A stretch of DNA of 64,000 nt, taken from contig OX392534.1 of NCBI GenBank assembly GCA_947623455.1, positions 8,008,001-8,072,000 of the forward strand, written 5' to 3'. Source of the DNA: Mimachlamys varia. Its lineage: Eukaryota > Mollusca > Bivalvia > Pectinida > Pectinidae. The translations under genes and the position numbers were made by a program. The notes beneath the pieces were generated by a model. The model saw nothing but the letters and a program-made list of their open reading frames with translations, did no database searches and had not been told where the DNA came from. Below are positions 21,962-34,807 of this stretch, one piece after another; position 1 is the stretch's first letter; each line of letters starts with the position of its first letter.

Positions 21962-23050
21962 GCATGGATGTTAATGCTGCTCCTCATCCTGTCGCTCATT
22001 AGTTTATTAAAAAAAGATACATTGTTGCAAGTTATACATTCCGATGACGTCACAATGTTTACAGTAACCCGCGGGTAGGTTTGCACTGGCTGACATGTAG
22101 ACATATTATGTTGATTTTTAAACGTTTGCGATTACTTTGTTATGCTTAAATTGATGAGATAATATAGTATAATATCGAACAATACCAGATATGAATTTAG
22201 TTTTATGAAATGCAATAATTTTCGCGGTAGCCATCAACTTTCATTCTGTCGCTCCAGCCGTGATCGGCTGTCGTAGCAATGATAGGCCTAAAGATCATAT
22301 TGCACCGTACAATATAAACCTGTATGAAAACGTACCAACTTATAAAATATGCTAAGACGTACAACAAGATTTGCTTCATCCATGAAAACTATTTACATAC
22401 GCTTAGTTACATAAATAACGGTCAATCAGGACGTGATTATATGTAACTTTTTATTTTCTGTTTCCAAGGAGTATAGATCTATAAACACAGGAGAGATCTA
22501 AAATTGAGAGCAGCATTAACACACATACGGTAAAATAGGCCAGCGCACCCTTTTCCGCTATATATAGGAAATTGCAATTAAAAAAATGAACGGTGATGTG
22601 TTGGAGCAGTTTAAAAAATCCGGGGATAGCGTGAAACTAGAAGTTTATTAGGTGACTTACATGTATTTGTCATAATCGGGAAACGGGTTGACTATTTCAT
22701 GTTTTTTTGCTGATCTGAAGCGAGTTAAAACTGCTCCAACAATTGGTCGTGATTTATTTTTGATTATTTACAAATGTAAGTCGTAATCGGGTTGTTCAAT
22801 ATACGGGAAAAGGGTAAGCTGGGAGATTTTTATGAGTCGTGTTAATGCTGCCCCATTTCGAGGTCACGTGACTTGTTTACAGGAACAGTAACTGCGTTAT
22901 GCAACCAAAACGGGTCTTTAGCATCCAAGTTTCACGACAAGATGCGTTTAAGGACTAAAATTGGTAGTTTAACCGGGGAAATATTAGTTTATTATAAAAT
23001 GACCAAATTTCTTCAATTTTATTTTTGATGTACAGCATTAACACCCATGC
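21962..23050. mobile_element. Foldback MITE with nested palindromes
   Basis: The ends form an inverted repeat: GCATGGATGTTAATGCTG at the left against GCATGGGTGTTAATGCTG (reverse complement of the right end). The same TTAATGCTG word recurs inside as a second inverted pair (22512-22530 and 22842-22860). Within that lie pairs CCCTTTTCC/GGAAAAGGG and TTGGAGCAGTTT/AAACTGCTCCAA. Unit 1 has the empty site near 2070, with a possible 3-4 bp target duplication (AAC). It encodes no transposase. Confidence 0.75.
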
Positions 23051-24139
23051 AAAACATAAAGCTCCGGGAGCTTTTCGCGAAAGGTTCTAAGTATCGAGAG
23101 AATCTATTTATCAACTGGAATGTGAATTTCAAGATTCTTATTGACTCGGTGGAAGATTTCGCCAGACATATCGTGAACATGCTTATTATGACACTGTATT
23201 CTCCAGAAATGGAATGAATGGGATGTGGATTTTGAAAAGCTCGAAAGATCTTTTGATCAATCTTGAACACCCACTCCTTAAAAATGTCTTTTCGGTCAAA
23301 ACATTTGATTTTTCCACCCTGTACACTACCATACCTCATACAAAATTGAAGGAACGTCTTCGATCTCTTGTAATGAGAGCTTTCTTTTCCAAGAAGGCGG
23401 ACGACGATATAAATGTATGGTAGTGAGCTATCTTGGAGCATACGTTGTGAAAAACACGACAACCGCTTTTTTATCAAGAGGAAATATACCGAAAAAGATA
23501 TAGTAAGGATGATTAAATTCCTGGTCGACAAAAATATTTGTTAAGTTCGGAGGAAAGATTTTCCAGCAGACTGTTGGCATTCCCATGGGAACAAACTGTG
23601 CTCCACTCATAGCTGACTTGTTTTTGTTTTCATACGAGGCTGAATTTATGGAAGAGCTGATCAGGATCAGGACCATGTCGATCGTACATTTTATATACCC
23701 TTTTAAACTTGAAATAAATGACACAACAGACTCTTCTACATCAGCTGCTTACCTCGATCTCTACTTGAACTACGACCAACATAGACAGCTTACTAATAAG
23801 CTACATTTGTATACGATAAAAGTGATGATTTCTATTTTCCTATCTTGAACTTTCCATTTCTTGATACTAACATCCCTGCTTCTCCATCCTATGGTGTTTA
23901 CATGTCGCAGTTGATTAGATATCCTAGAACTTGCTCTAAATATCGGGATTTTCGTGATCGATGTCAACTGCTGACAAACTAACAACACAAGGATTCGAGA
24001 GATGCAGGTTGATCAGAACTATAGGCAAGTTTTATGGTCACCAGCTTTGTCTCATTGAGAAATATTCTGTATCTTTAAGTGATATGAAGATGGACGTTTT
24101 TGAGTATGCTCTTTAATGTGTTTACTTGTTGTGATTGAC

Positions 24140-24345
24140 AATGATTCCCGGTTCTCATTTTGATGTTTACTTGGATGTGACAAAGATTTACATGGCGGAT
24201 GTCATCGATGAAGCAGAAGACGCTTACTCTTCTGGAACACCTGGTTTTATTATCTTGTACTTTTACAAGCGTCTCCAGGTAAATCTGTCCTTTGTTCATA
24301 GTTTGCCCCCGGTTTTATCGATTTTGAGTCGGTATTTTCTGATTT
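24140..24345 (+). repeat. Penelope-like element 3' tail
   Basis: It is continuous with the RT pseudogene and matches 3560-3745. Confidence 0.65.
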
Positions 24346-25644
24346 ATTTTGATATTATAACCAGAAAGTGACAGTGTTTACTATGAAAATTGTTACACTG
24401 GACCAACCACCGGGCTAATGAGCAGGGTCTCCAAATACGTCAAAATAAGCGAAATTCAGTTTTTTTCAGATATCGAATTAATACTCCTCATACATGATCT
24501 TACAGCCGTAGCATCCATTTCCTGGCGTGACAGGGGCCTTCATTTAGGTGCAACTAATCAAAATGTAGCTGTTGCTCGATTTCGATCAGGATTAGTTTTG
24601 TCGCAGTACTCATTTAAGTCCGTTCGTTGATATTGCCACTTTCTGTACCCTTGGTATGGATGGGATGTTAGGGAATATGAGCTTTGAAGTTTCCGCCTGT
24701 CACTGAGCCACACTTTATATTAAGGAATCTAACATTAAATTGGAACACTGATGAAGGTGACCGGTTACAAGTGGTCGCCATTGATGGTGCGAGTCCAAGA
24801 GGCATTCATGGGCTTGTGATACTGAATTTATTCAACTTGTTTAATAATTTCATTATTTCACAAACCTTTCCCTGGTAATTACATTTTTGTAGGTGTTGTA
24901 GGTCAGTCATATCTTTAACACAAGTGTAAGTTGTAACCTTGATCACATACGTGTGCTACATCGTTTTATTGAATGGAAATAATGCACAGAGAAGCCTGTA
25001 CTATGTAATCAACAAAATTGGTATACATTTACATAATCAATACTTGGTTTTGAATTACGAGGCCGTGGAATTCCAGACAACTAAAAATAGAAATTAATTT
25101 GGGATCCCCACCAGCTTAATGGAGAGTATGGAAATTCCGTAAACTATTGTTACACTCTGAATCGGTTTTTACGCCGGGTCAGGTTTTAGCTGTGTACATT
25201 ATAACAGGAGCCATATGTCTAACGTTCGTATATTACAGTACACGTGATGCGCCCCTCACAAATCAATAACTGGAATTATTTTCCAATGAACATGACAATT
25301 GTTGCAATACAATTTGAACTTTTTACGTCTTTTACATTGTATTACCCATCTAGGAAACATGATTAATATAAACACCATAGTGAATCACAGAATCACTCCC
25401 TAATCATACATACATATGGAAGTAAGCATCGCTAAACTTTATATAGTTATATGTGGCTCATATCGTACGTAACACTGACAAACAATCAACGTTTGAACGC
25501 GAACCATAACGTATCACTGAAAGACTCTCTCCAGAACACAAAATATTAAAGTTTAAAAGCCACCGTTATCAAAAAGAAATACCACTGTTTTTACAACAGA
25601 TGTTTATACGAATCAATGTACGAGTATTTTACACAAATGACAAA
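24346..25644. other. Gene-free duplicated sequence
   Basis: It is homologous to 3746-5130. The 108-codon ORF of unit 1 is broken here. Confidence 0.55.
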
Positions 25645-25916
25645 GTTTTTCATGTACATCACACGATTGGAGTGAAGAAGTTGTCTTATAAATACTTTAA
25701 TGTTAGATAACAAACTTTCCATGATTGGGAAGAATATTATTCTTCAGAACATTTGAGCTTAATTTTCAAATGGGTGAAATATCCATTTTTTTGTTGTCGA
25801 CCATTTGTAGCGGACAGTAGAAGTGTTTATCCAAGAAAATTATTCTACAGTAACTAAACCCTTATCATCGTATCGCATGTATTTTTATCACAATAAATAT
25901 AGAACATTGTAATCAT

Positions 25917-26120
25917 GGGGATCCCGTATCACTCCAATCTATAAATATCACTCTAACGTCCTGGAAATCTCTGGTGGCTATATATAGTTTGGGGATTTAC
26001 ATTTTGCTTTTAAAAATCAATATTGCACAATACATGTAGCACTTCTTCAGAGTCTCCCATCCTTAACACTCGTCCACTCTTCTCCGAGAAATACATGTTA
26101 TGACGACTGCTGAGCTAAAG
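25917..26120 (+). promoter_or_regulatory. Promoter/first-exon module P1, copy 2a
   Basis: GGGGATCCCG (25917-25926), a degenerate TATA region near 26008-26020 and the exon end GAGCTAAAG at 26120 before GTAAGT are visible. It is one of four P1 copies in the window. Confidence 0.45.
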
Positions 26121-26615
26121 GTAAGTCTTGCCTGAATGAATAATGGATGCTGTTGAAGTGATCGTCTTAGTGAACATAATATGTGGTAAACTGTGCATCT
26201 CTTGCCTGTACACGTGTGTAATGCATGCTTTTTTTGTTGTTTTATCTGGTTTGAGCGTTTTCGTAACAATCGGGGAGAATTTCGAGGGAACAAAGATACA
26301 AGAAAAGCGGAAATAGGATAAGAAACCTATGTGCATTAGGAAACTAAGGTACGTTTTGGCCTCTTTATAAGACGGCACCAAGGAAACGTTCCTATACGAC
26401 AGGGTAGTAGGTATATTCCTTCTTACTCTGTTAAAGGTTACGCTGTATAACACAGTGGTTGTCCTGGCATACCGACGTCAAAACTTGCAATGTGTATATA
26501 TGTATGTACGTGAGGGAGGGATGGGGGTCACTGACACCCACCATTCACGTAAACTACGTAACTCGTACACGCATTGTTTCAGGTCAACGTAGGATGAATT
26601 AATTAAATATTTTAA

Positions 26616-28392
26616 AGAGGCATCACGGTAAAACTATATCTTTTATGCTTATTTAGAATTATTGCATATATGAATTAAACGTATTATCGTGTGGAAAATC
26701 AATGGGTGATTTATGCTGAAATATGTTCTCAAACACATTAATTAATTATTAGAAAAGGGGAATCACTATTTATTGATCAACGATTTGGACATGTTAATTT
26801 TATGCGTCACATATGATAACGCATGCGCATTACAAGCTACATCGGTAAACAAAAAAATGGCTGCCAGCGTGACCTACATGTAACTACCAAGCGAAAGGTT
26901 GCCGAATGCATGTAATGGTCAAAACATAACGCAAGGATTAATTTACGGAAGCATAATGGGGGATGGGAAGTATTCAAGGGAGAAACTAACTGTCCCACTG
27001 TTTGCATGTTACAGTTTTCTTCTGTCTACCAGCGCGGCCGCGAGTACAAACAACTTTTATGTGGTTTTGGGGCCTCCCAGGGGATAACTCTTTCATTCCT
27101 CTGTTACATGAAATGCGTATGTAAAACTTAAAGCTTGTTTTGTAATGATCCCTGTATACAATACCAGATAAAACGAAACGAGGAGGGGGGGGGGGTCTTT
27201 TGTTTACGTTGTAAAAAGCCGATCTAGGTGCGACTAAGGTGAGAGTGTATATGGCTTCAATTTGGACAAACTGATTATATTTATGTCATCATGCGCGGAA
27301 AAATTGCTTTTTATACCTAATCTATAACAAACGGAAGGTACAAATATTATCGGGTTGGGATCCCGGTATTGAATTTGATACGAATCAAAATATATGCATA
27401 ACCGAAGTCATTTATTAAAATGAAAATCCATACACATGTATGTCCCATGCCTGGAGTTGTGTTGAAAATGTCAACGAACCATTTAAAATGAATTTACAAA
27501 AAGAAAAAAAAAGTAAAATGAAAACGGAGCTATCATACTATATTGAAATGGATTAAGTATTGGACTATCATATAAGTATCTCGACAAGTTCCAAATTTGA
27601 TATACATGAATTCTACATGTTTAGTTTGTGGTGCGTCATATGAGTGTACGGACTTCTGTGATTTATAATTGTAAGTGTTAACATATGCTGACGCTGAAAG
27701 TTGGATAGATTTTAGAAGAATATATAAATAGTCTGAAAACAAAATCTTCAAGACATTGAGTGGTAAAAAAAATTGGCATCATTTCATTTTTGTACTTTTC
27801 AATGCATGCACACCTTTTATAAAACCATTCTAAATGAGGATTCGTGAATCTAACTTTTTACAGAAATTATAAGGTTTGCCCTATGGTTGTCATCGTCGGA
27901 AACCCATATGACACTGCATTTAGACGTAAGAGTGCAGTGTCATATGGGTTTCTGACGATGCATGGTTGTATATTTCCCGTACCCATTTGTACCGGTCTCA
28001 GTCATGTACTGGTGTCGATAAATGATGCAGAGCTGCCGACATGTATTTCTCCATATAAATATCGTGTGTAATTATCGTCTGATTATTAATTTGAATGTGA
28101 TTCAATAAATGTATACACAGACTTTGTCTCCGTTTCATCATCGGACGTATATATATTACGCGTCCCCTCTTGGGCCCCTTCGTCAAATTGGCCGAGAACG
28201 CTGTCACTTGACGCGTGATCATCGGTATTTTTATCGGGCTTTCCCGAGGAATGCAATTTTGCAAGTAGCTACATTTGTAATAAAGACATTTTGAGTGGAC
28301 TTTGAATATTGGAATTACAGGAAAATGTAAATGGAAGTGCAGACAGCATATACATTCAAGAACTTCACTGTAGGTTTTCCCGGGATGCCCCT
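26616..28392. mobile_element. TTAA-flanked non-autonomous DNA element, copy 1
   Basis: The ends AGAGGCATCACGG and, as reverse complement, AGGGGCATCCCGG form an inverted repeat of about 19 bp with three mismatches. Both ends are flanked by TTAA (26612-26615 and 28393-28396). Unit 1 (near 6128) and the third P1 copy have the uninterrupted ATTTTAAACAG site. TTAA duplication is typical of piggyBac, but the termini are not classical, so the superfamily is open. Inside are AATAAA signals, a G tract near 27185 and a 70-nt hairpin. No transposase is present. About 95 bp left of it are deleted relative to unit 1. Confidence 0.65.
27891..27960. repeat. 28-bp-arm hairpin
   Basis: The arms CATCGTCGGAAACCCATATG... 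and its near-exact complement ending TTCTGACGATG enclose a 14-nt loop (ignoring one arm mismatch). It sits inside the TTAA element. Confidence 0.85.
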
Positions 28393-29033
28393 TTAAACAG
28401 GATGTTTAAGCCTTTTGTGGTAATGGTAAAATCTTACCAGACTGTAATCAGAAGTCCATGTAAGTCTTATTTATATTTTGAGCAGAATATTTAAGGCTTT
28501 TGTGGTAATGGTAAAAGATTACCAGACTGTCATCAGAAGTCCATGATGTATCCACTTAACACCCAACACTTCTGTGGCGTGTCTCGCCTCTCACTGACAG
28601 GAAGTCATTTGTATGTGAGCTGTTGTGGTAGATTGTCCTCTTCACCACATTAGAAACTGACACATAATCCCACCGAAAATGATCGCACATTATGATATGA
28701 TTGTATAATCGGACAACATCACTTTTGCACTGTAGACACTCTCTTACATCACACTATTAGAGTGAAGAAATTATTGTGTTATAACTATTTTTAATGTTAG
28801 ATAACAAACCTTATTTACCTGTATTGCGCAACCTTTCAACGAATGGGAAGAATATGATTCTTCAGAACACTTGAGCTTAATTTTCAAATGGGTGAAATAT
28901 CAATTTTTTTGTTGTCGACCATTTGTAGCGGACAGTAGAAGTGTTATCCAAGAAAATTATTCTACAGTTACTAAAACCTTATTATCGTATCGCCTGAATT
29001 TATATCACAATAAATATAGAACTGTGTAATCAT

Positions 29034-29237
29034 GGGGATCCCTTATCACTCCAATCTATAAATATCACTCTAACGTCCTGGAAATCCCTGGTGGCTATAT
29101 ATAGTTTGGGGATTTACATTTCGCTTTTATAAATCAATATTGCACAATACATGTAGCACTTCTTCAGAGTCTCTCATCCTTAACACTCGTCCACTCTTCT
29201 CCGAGAAATACATGTTATGACGACTGCTGAGCTAAAG
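29034..29237 (+). promoter_or_regulatory. Promoter/first-exon module P1, copy 2b
   Basis: It has GGGGATCCCT (29034-29043), GGAAATCCCT (29080-29089), a good TATAAA (29128-29133), and the exon end GAGCTAAAG at 29237 before GTAAGT. It is the most complete P1 in unit 2. Confidence 0.5.
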
Positions 29238-29732
29238 GTAAGTCTTGCCTGAATGAATAATGGATGCTGTTGAAGTGATCGTCTTAGTGAACATAATATG
29301 TGGTAAACTGTGCATCTCTTGCCTGTACACGTGTGTAATGCATGCTTTTTTTGTTGTTTTATCTGGTTTGAGCGTTTTCGTAACAATCGGGGAGAATTTC
29401 GAGGGAACAAAGATACAAGAAAAGCGGAAATAGGATAAGAAACCTATGTGCATTAGGAAACTAAGGTACGTTTTGGCCTCTTTATAAGACGGCACCAAGG
29501 AAACGTTCCTATACGACAGGGTAGTAGGTATATTCCTTCTTACTCTGTTAAAGGTTACGCTGTATAACACAGTGGTTGTCCTGGCATACCGACGTCAAAA
29601 CTTGCAATGTGTATATATGTATGTACGTGAGGGAGGGATGGGGGTCACTGACACCCACCATTCACGTAAACTACGTAACTCGTACACGCATTGTTTCAGG
29701 TCAACGTAGGATGAATTAATTAAATATTTTAA

Positions 29733-31516
29733 AGAGGCATCACGGTAAAACTATATCTTTTATGCTTATTTAGAATTATTGCATATATGAATTAAACGTA
29801 TTATCGTGTGGAAAATCAATGGGTGATTTATGCTGAAATATGTTCTCAAACACATTAATTAATTATTAGAAAAGGGGAATCACTATTTATTGATCAACGA
29901 TTTGGACATGTTAATTTTATGCGTCACATATGATAACGCATGCGCATTACAAGCTACATCGGTAAACAAAAAAATGGCTGCCAGCGTGACCTACATGTAA
30001 CTACCAAGCGAAAGGTTGCCGAATGCATGTAATGGTCAAAACATAACGCAGGGATTAATTTACGGAAGCATAATGGGGGATGGGAAGTATTCAAGGGAGA
30101 AACTAACTGTCCCACTGTTTGCATGTTACAGTTTTCTTCTGTCTAACAGCGCGGCCGCGAGTACAAACAACTTTTATGTGGTTTTGGGGCCTCCCAGGGG
30201 ATAACTCTTTCATTCCTCTGTTACATGAAATGCGTATGTAAAACTTAAAGCTTGTTTTGTAATGATCCCTGTATACAATACCAGATAAAACGAAACGAGG
30301 AGGGGGGGGGGGTCTTTTGTTTACGTTGTAAAAAGCCGATCTAGGTGCGACTAAGGTGAGAGTGTATATGGCTTCAATTTGGACAAACTGATTATATTTA
30401 TGTCATCATGCGCGGAAAAATTGCTTTTTATACCTAATCTATAACAAACGGAAGGTACAAATATTATCGGGTTGGGATCCCGGTATTGAATTTGATACGA
30501 ATCAAAATATATGCATAACCGAAGTCATTTATTAAAATGAAAATCCATACACATGTATGTCCCATGCCTGGAGTTGTGTTGAAAATGTCAACGAACCATT
30601 TAAAATGAATTTACAAAAAGAAAAAAAAAGTAAAATGAAAACGGAGCTATCATACTATATTGAAATGGATTAAGTATTGGACAATCATATAAGTATCTCG
30701 ACAAGTTCCAAATTTGATATACATGAATTCTACATGTTTAGTTTGTTGTGCGTCATACATTGTATGAGTGTACGGACTTCTGTGATTTATAATTGTAAGT
30801 GTTAACATATGCTGACGCTGAAAGTTGGATAGATTTTAGAAGAATATATAAATAGTCTGAAAACAAAATCTTCAAGACATTGAGTGGTAAAAAAAATTGG
30901 CATCATTTCATTTTTGTACTTTTCAATGCATGCACACCTTTTATAAAACCATTCTAAATGAGGATTCGTGAATCTAACTTTTTACAGAAATTATAAGGTT
31001 TGCCCTATGGTTGTCATCGTCGGAAACCCATATGACAATGCATTTAGACGTAAGAGTGCAGTGTCATATGGGTTTCTGACGATGCATGGTTGTATATTTC
31101 CCGTACCCATTTGTACCGGTCTCAGTCATGTACTGGTGTCGATAAATGATGCAGAGCTGCCGACATGTATTTCTCCATATAAATATCGTGTGTAATTATC
31201 GTCTGATTATTAATTTGAATGTGATTCAATAAATGTATACACAGACTTTGTCTCCGTTTCATCATCGGACGTATATACATTACGCGTCCCCTCTTGGGCC
31301 CCTTCGTCAAAATGGCCGAGAACGCTGTCACTTGACGCGTGATCATCGGTATTTTTATCGGGCTTTCCCGAGGAATGCAATTTTGCAAGTAGCTACATTT
31401 GTAATAAAGACATTTTGAGTGGACTTTGAATATTGGAATTACAGGAAAATGTTAATGGAAGTGCAGACAGCATATACATTCAAGAACTTCACTGTAGGTT
31501 TTCCCGGGATGCCCCT
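29733..31516. mobile_element. TTAA-flanked non-autonomous DNA element, copy 2
   Basis: It is a copy of 26616-28392 carried by the 3.1 kb tandem duplication rather than a new insertion, because the flanks are duplicated with it. Confidence 0.65.
31015..31084. repeat. Hairpin, second copy
   Basis: Same hairpin as 27891-27960, with one extra arm mismatch (ACAATGCA against ACACTGCA). Confidence 0.8.
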
Positions 31517-32239
31517 TTAAACAGAATGTGTAAGCCTTTTGTGGTAATAGTAAAACTTACCAGACTGTAATCAGAGGTCCATGATGTATCCTCTTAACAC
31601 CCCACACTTCAGTGACGTGTCTGGCCTCTAACGAAGAGGAAGTCATTTATATGTTGTGGCAGGTTATCTACTTCACCACATTAGAAACTGACACATAATC
31701 CCACCGAAAATGATCGCAAATTATGATATGATTGTATGATCGGACAACATCACTTTTGCACTGTTGACACTCTCTTACATCACACTATTGGAGTGAAGAA
31801 ATTGTTGTGTTATTTTTAATGTTAGATAACAAACCTTATCTACATGTATTGCCCAACCTTTCAACGAACGGGAAGAATATGATTCTTCAGAACACTTGCT
31901 AGAGAGACAGACCTTTTCATATACAAGATAAAACGTAACGGGGAGGGGGGTCTTTTGTTTACGTTGACAAAGTCTCACATGTACATCACACAATTGGAGT
32001 GAAGAAGTTGTATTATAAATACGTTAATGTTAGATAACAAACTTTCCATGATTGGGAAGAATATTATTCTTCAGAACACTTGAGCTAAATTTTCAAATGG
32101 GTGAAATATCCATTTTTTTGTTGTCGACCATTTGTAGCGGACAGTAGAAGTGTTTATCCAAGAAAATTATTCTACAGTAACTAAACCCTTATCGTCGTAT
32201 CGCATGTATTTTTATCACAATAAATATAGAACTGTGTAA

Positions 32240-32417
32240 TCATGGGGATCCTTTATCACTCCAATCTATAAATATCACTCTAACGTCCTGGAAATCTCTG
32301 GTGGCTATATATATTTTGGGGATTTACATTTCGCTTTTATAAATCAATATTGCACAATATTAACACTCGTCCACTCTTCTCCGAGAAACACATGTTGTGA
32401 CGAGTGCCGAGATAAAG
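32240..32417 (+). promoter_or_regulatory. Promoter/first-exon module P1, copy 2c
   Basis: TATAAA is at 32338-32343 and the exon end GATAAAG at 32417 precedes GTAAGT. About 30 bp covering the presumed start site are deleted, and the kappaB-like site reads GGGGATCCTT, so this copy is probably weakened. Confidence 0.4.
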
Positions 32418-33275
32418 GTAAGTCTTGCCTGAATGAATAATGGATGCTGTCGTCTGATCGTCTTAGTGAACATAATATGTGGTAAACTGTGCATCTCTTG
32501 CCTGTACACGTGTGTAATGCATGCTTTATTGTAATTGTATCTGGATTGAGCGTTTTCGTAACAATCGGGGAGAATTTCGAGGGAACAAAGATACAAGGTA
32601 AAAGGAAATAGGATAAGAAACCAATGTGCAGTAGGAAACTAAGGTACGTTTTGGCCTCTTTATAAGAAGGCACCAAGGAAACGTTTCTATACGACAGGGT
32701 AGTAGGTATATTCCTTCTTACTCTGTTAAAGGTTACGCTGTATGACACAGTGGTTGTCCTGGCATACCGACGTCAAAACTTGCAATGTGTATATATGTGT
32801 GTACGTGAGGGAGGGATGGGGGTCACTGACACCCACCATTGCAACTCGTACACGCATTGCTTCAGGTCAACGTAGGATGAATTGGTATGTAAATTGTAGA
32901 CAATGTTTTATGGCGTGAGTGGTATAGATTAACAGACCTCTTAATGAATCATTGATCAATGCTAAGTCTTATTAATATTTTAAACAGACTGTTTAAGCCT
33001 TTGTGGTAATAGTAAAATATTACCAGACTGTAATCAGAAGTCAATGTAAGACTTATTATTATTTTAAACAGAATATTTAAGACTTTTGTGGTAATGGTAA
33101 ATACTTATCCAGATTGTAATCAGAAGTCCATGGTTTATCGACATATCGCCCCACACTACTGTGCCTGGCCTCTCACTGACAGGAAGTCATTTGTATGTGA
33201 GCTGCTGTGTCAGGTTGTCTAATTCACCACATTAGAAACTGACACATAATCCTACCGAAAATGATCGCACATTAT
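32418..33275. other. Gene-free duplicated sequence
   Basis: It is homologous to 5548-6430 of unit 1. No gene is supported. Confidence 0.5.
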
Positions 33276-34012
33276 GATCTGCGCCCAGGGAGTCAAAAGG
33301 TATCAGCGACAATTCGTGCTATGCTGTGGAGGTTTTGATTGACAGAAAACGAAGTGCGTGCACCAGCCGAGTATATTGTCCGGTAACCTAACTGTTATTG
33401 TCGCAGCGTGAGCCTCAATCCCAAGCGTAATCTTACCAATAAACACATATTTTGTGTATCAAAAGCGTGAATATATATAATACCTGACTGATTTTTTGCA
33501 GCAATGCCGCGTTATCAGTAACTCGAAACCACCTAGGCCAAGTTTCTGTTTTAATAGGCATATCTCTGCTGACCCTTTTGCTGTAGCGTAAGTGGGGGTA
33601 AGCATATGACATATATAATGGCAATGAACACTTTCGAAAGTTGCTAATTACAACATTATTGATTTGTAAACAATCGGTGGTCATTTGTGCCATTATTTTC
33701 CATATTGATTTAAAATGAATTATTGTATTCAGTCCACTGTAATATTTGCATTCCATTTTGAAAATTTCAAAATGAAATCGTTACTGAATAAAAACATTTC
33801 AAAACCAGCAGTTTTACATTTCACGTTGTCTGGTGGTATAAGTTAATGATACACGCAGTACTATTTTAAGAATACACAAGTTACAGTACATATATGTTAC
33901 TCTGTTGCTATAATTGATAAAAATATTAAGGTATATTTACAATGTACTTTGAATCTTAAAGCTTTTAGCACGCCCAGGATTGCTTTCCTTTTTAAAAGGA
34001 GAGCAACTTGTT
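33276..34012. other. Unit 2-specific insertion of about 735 bp
   Basis: Unit 1 is continuous at 6426-6445, while unit 2 has this block between CATTATGAT and TGTATGATCGG. No terminal inverted repeat or recognisable protein was found. A minus-strand ORF of 107 codons (33433-33756) has no family signature. Confidence 0.55.
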
Positions 34013-34807
34013 TTGTATGATCGGGCAACATCACTTTTGCACTATTGTGTTCGCGTTGTTATTGCGAATTACATCGTGCATACGATCCAACAACTGTATA
34101 TCGCAACGTAACATACTGAAAACACATTTACTCTTTTACGGTACAACAATACATAGGCGGCGCAAGGTGCTTTGTTAATTCATTTTACTGCAATAACGAA
34201 ATGATTCAAGAGTTATCTACTCTATATGTTACTTCTCTTGTACATGTATACAATTCATTTGATCATTTTTTCAACGTTGAGAAGAAATGTATCTACTCGT
34301 AAATACGATACGTAAATGTGCTTACCCAAGTTCAAATTTCCATTAAATCGTGGCACTATGCAAAATTCATGGCATTTCGATGATACTTTAAATGGATACT
34401 GAATGGGAAAGACTTGTTACATGTTTTGATTTATAATTAAGCATCTAAAGCTGGTATCTGGGGAATTTATATAAAAAGAACTGATATTATTCAATTAATA
34501 CAACCATAACCTGAGTTTTGTAATGTGTATTTTAATATACTGAAGTGGCACATTCACAAAAAACACGATGAGGTATTCATACAACGAAATACAAAACAAA
34601 AATAAATAAGAACCAGCTATGAAATTGTGACAAAGCGGAAAGTTATGCGTATTAACTATAAGGCCTATATACAGCTTTAGTTAGGTTTATGTCAAGGGAA
34701 AGGGGTTCAAAATTAGAGAAAGAAAGCCTGTCGTGAATTTTTAATGATGATAAATACACATGAAACAAAGACACGAAATATCGTATTGCCATAAGTTGTT
34801 TATCCGT
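34013..34807. other. Gene-free duplicated sequence
   Basis: It is homologous to 6445-7200. Nothing coding was seen. Confidence 0.5.

Larger units (their letters stand above)
21490..24110 (+). pseudogene. Penelope-like RT, broken (unit 2 copy)
   Basis: RT fragments include KNVFSVKTFDFSTLYTTIPH near 23300, the PMGTNCAP motif near 23585 and the C-terminal GVYMSQLIR near 23895. The catalytic YIDD kept in unit 1 is deleted here. Two insertions split it: 21538-21898 and the foldback element at 21962-23050. Several frameshifts and stops make it non-functional. Confidence 0.8.
25645..28740 (+). repeat. 3.1 kb tandem repeat, first copy
   Basis: This block contains a P1 module and a TTAA-flanked element and is repeated almost identically at 28741-31770 (offset about 3117 bp in the central part). 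A third, partial copy starts near 31771 and again at 31975, with P1 but without the element. The near identity of copies 1 and 2 shows recent expansion. Confidence 0.85.
28741..31770 (+). repeat. 3.1 kb tandem repeat, second copy
   Basis: It is nearly identical to 25645-28740 across the P1 module and TTAA element, with small indels (for example an extra 7 bp near 30755). Confidence 0.85.

Noticed and set aside
28109..28294. Small ORFs inside the TTAA element (27844-28071, 28109-28294 and copies in 30968-31418)
   Set aside because: They are preserved only because the two blocks are nearly identical by recent duplication. One spans the hairpin and none resembles a transposase.
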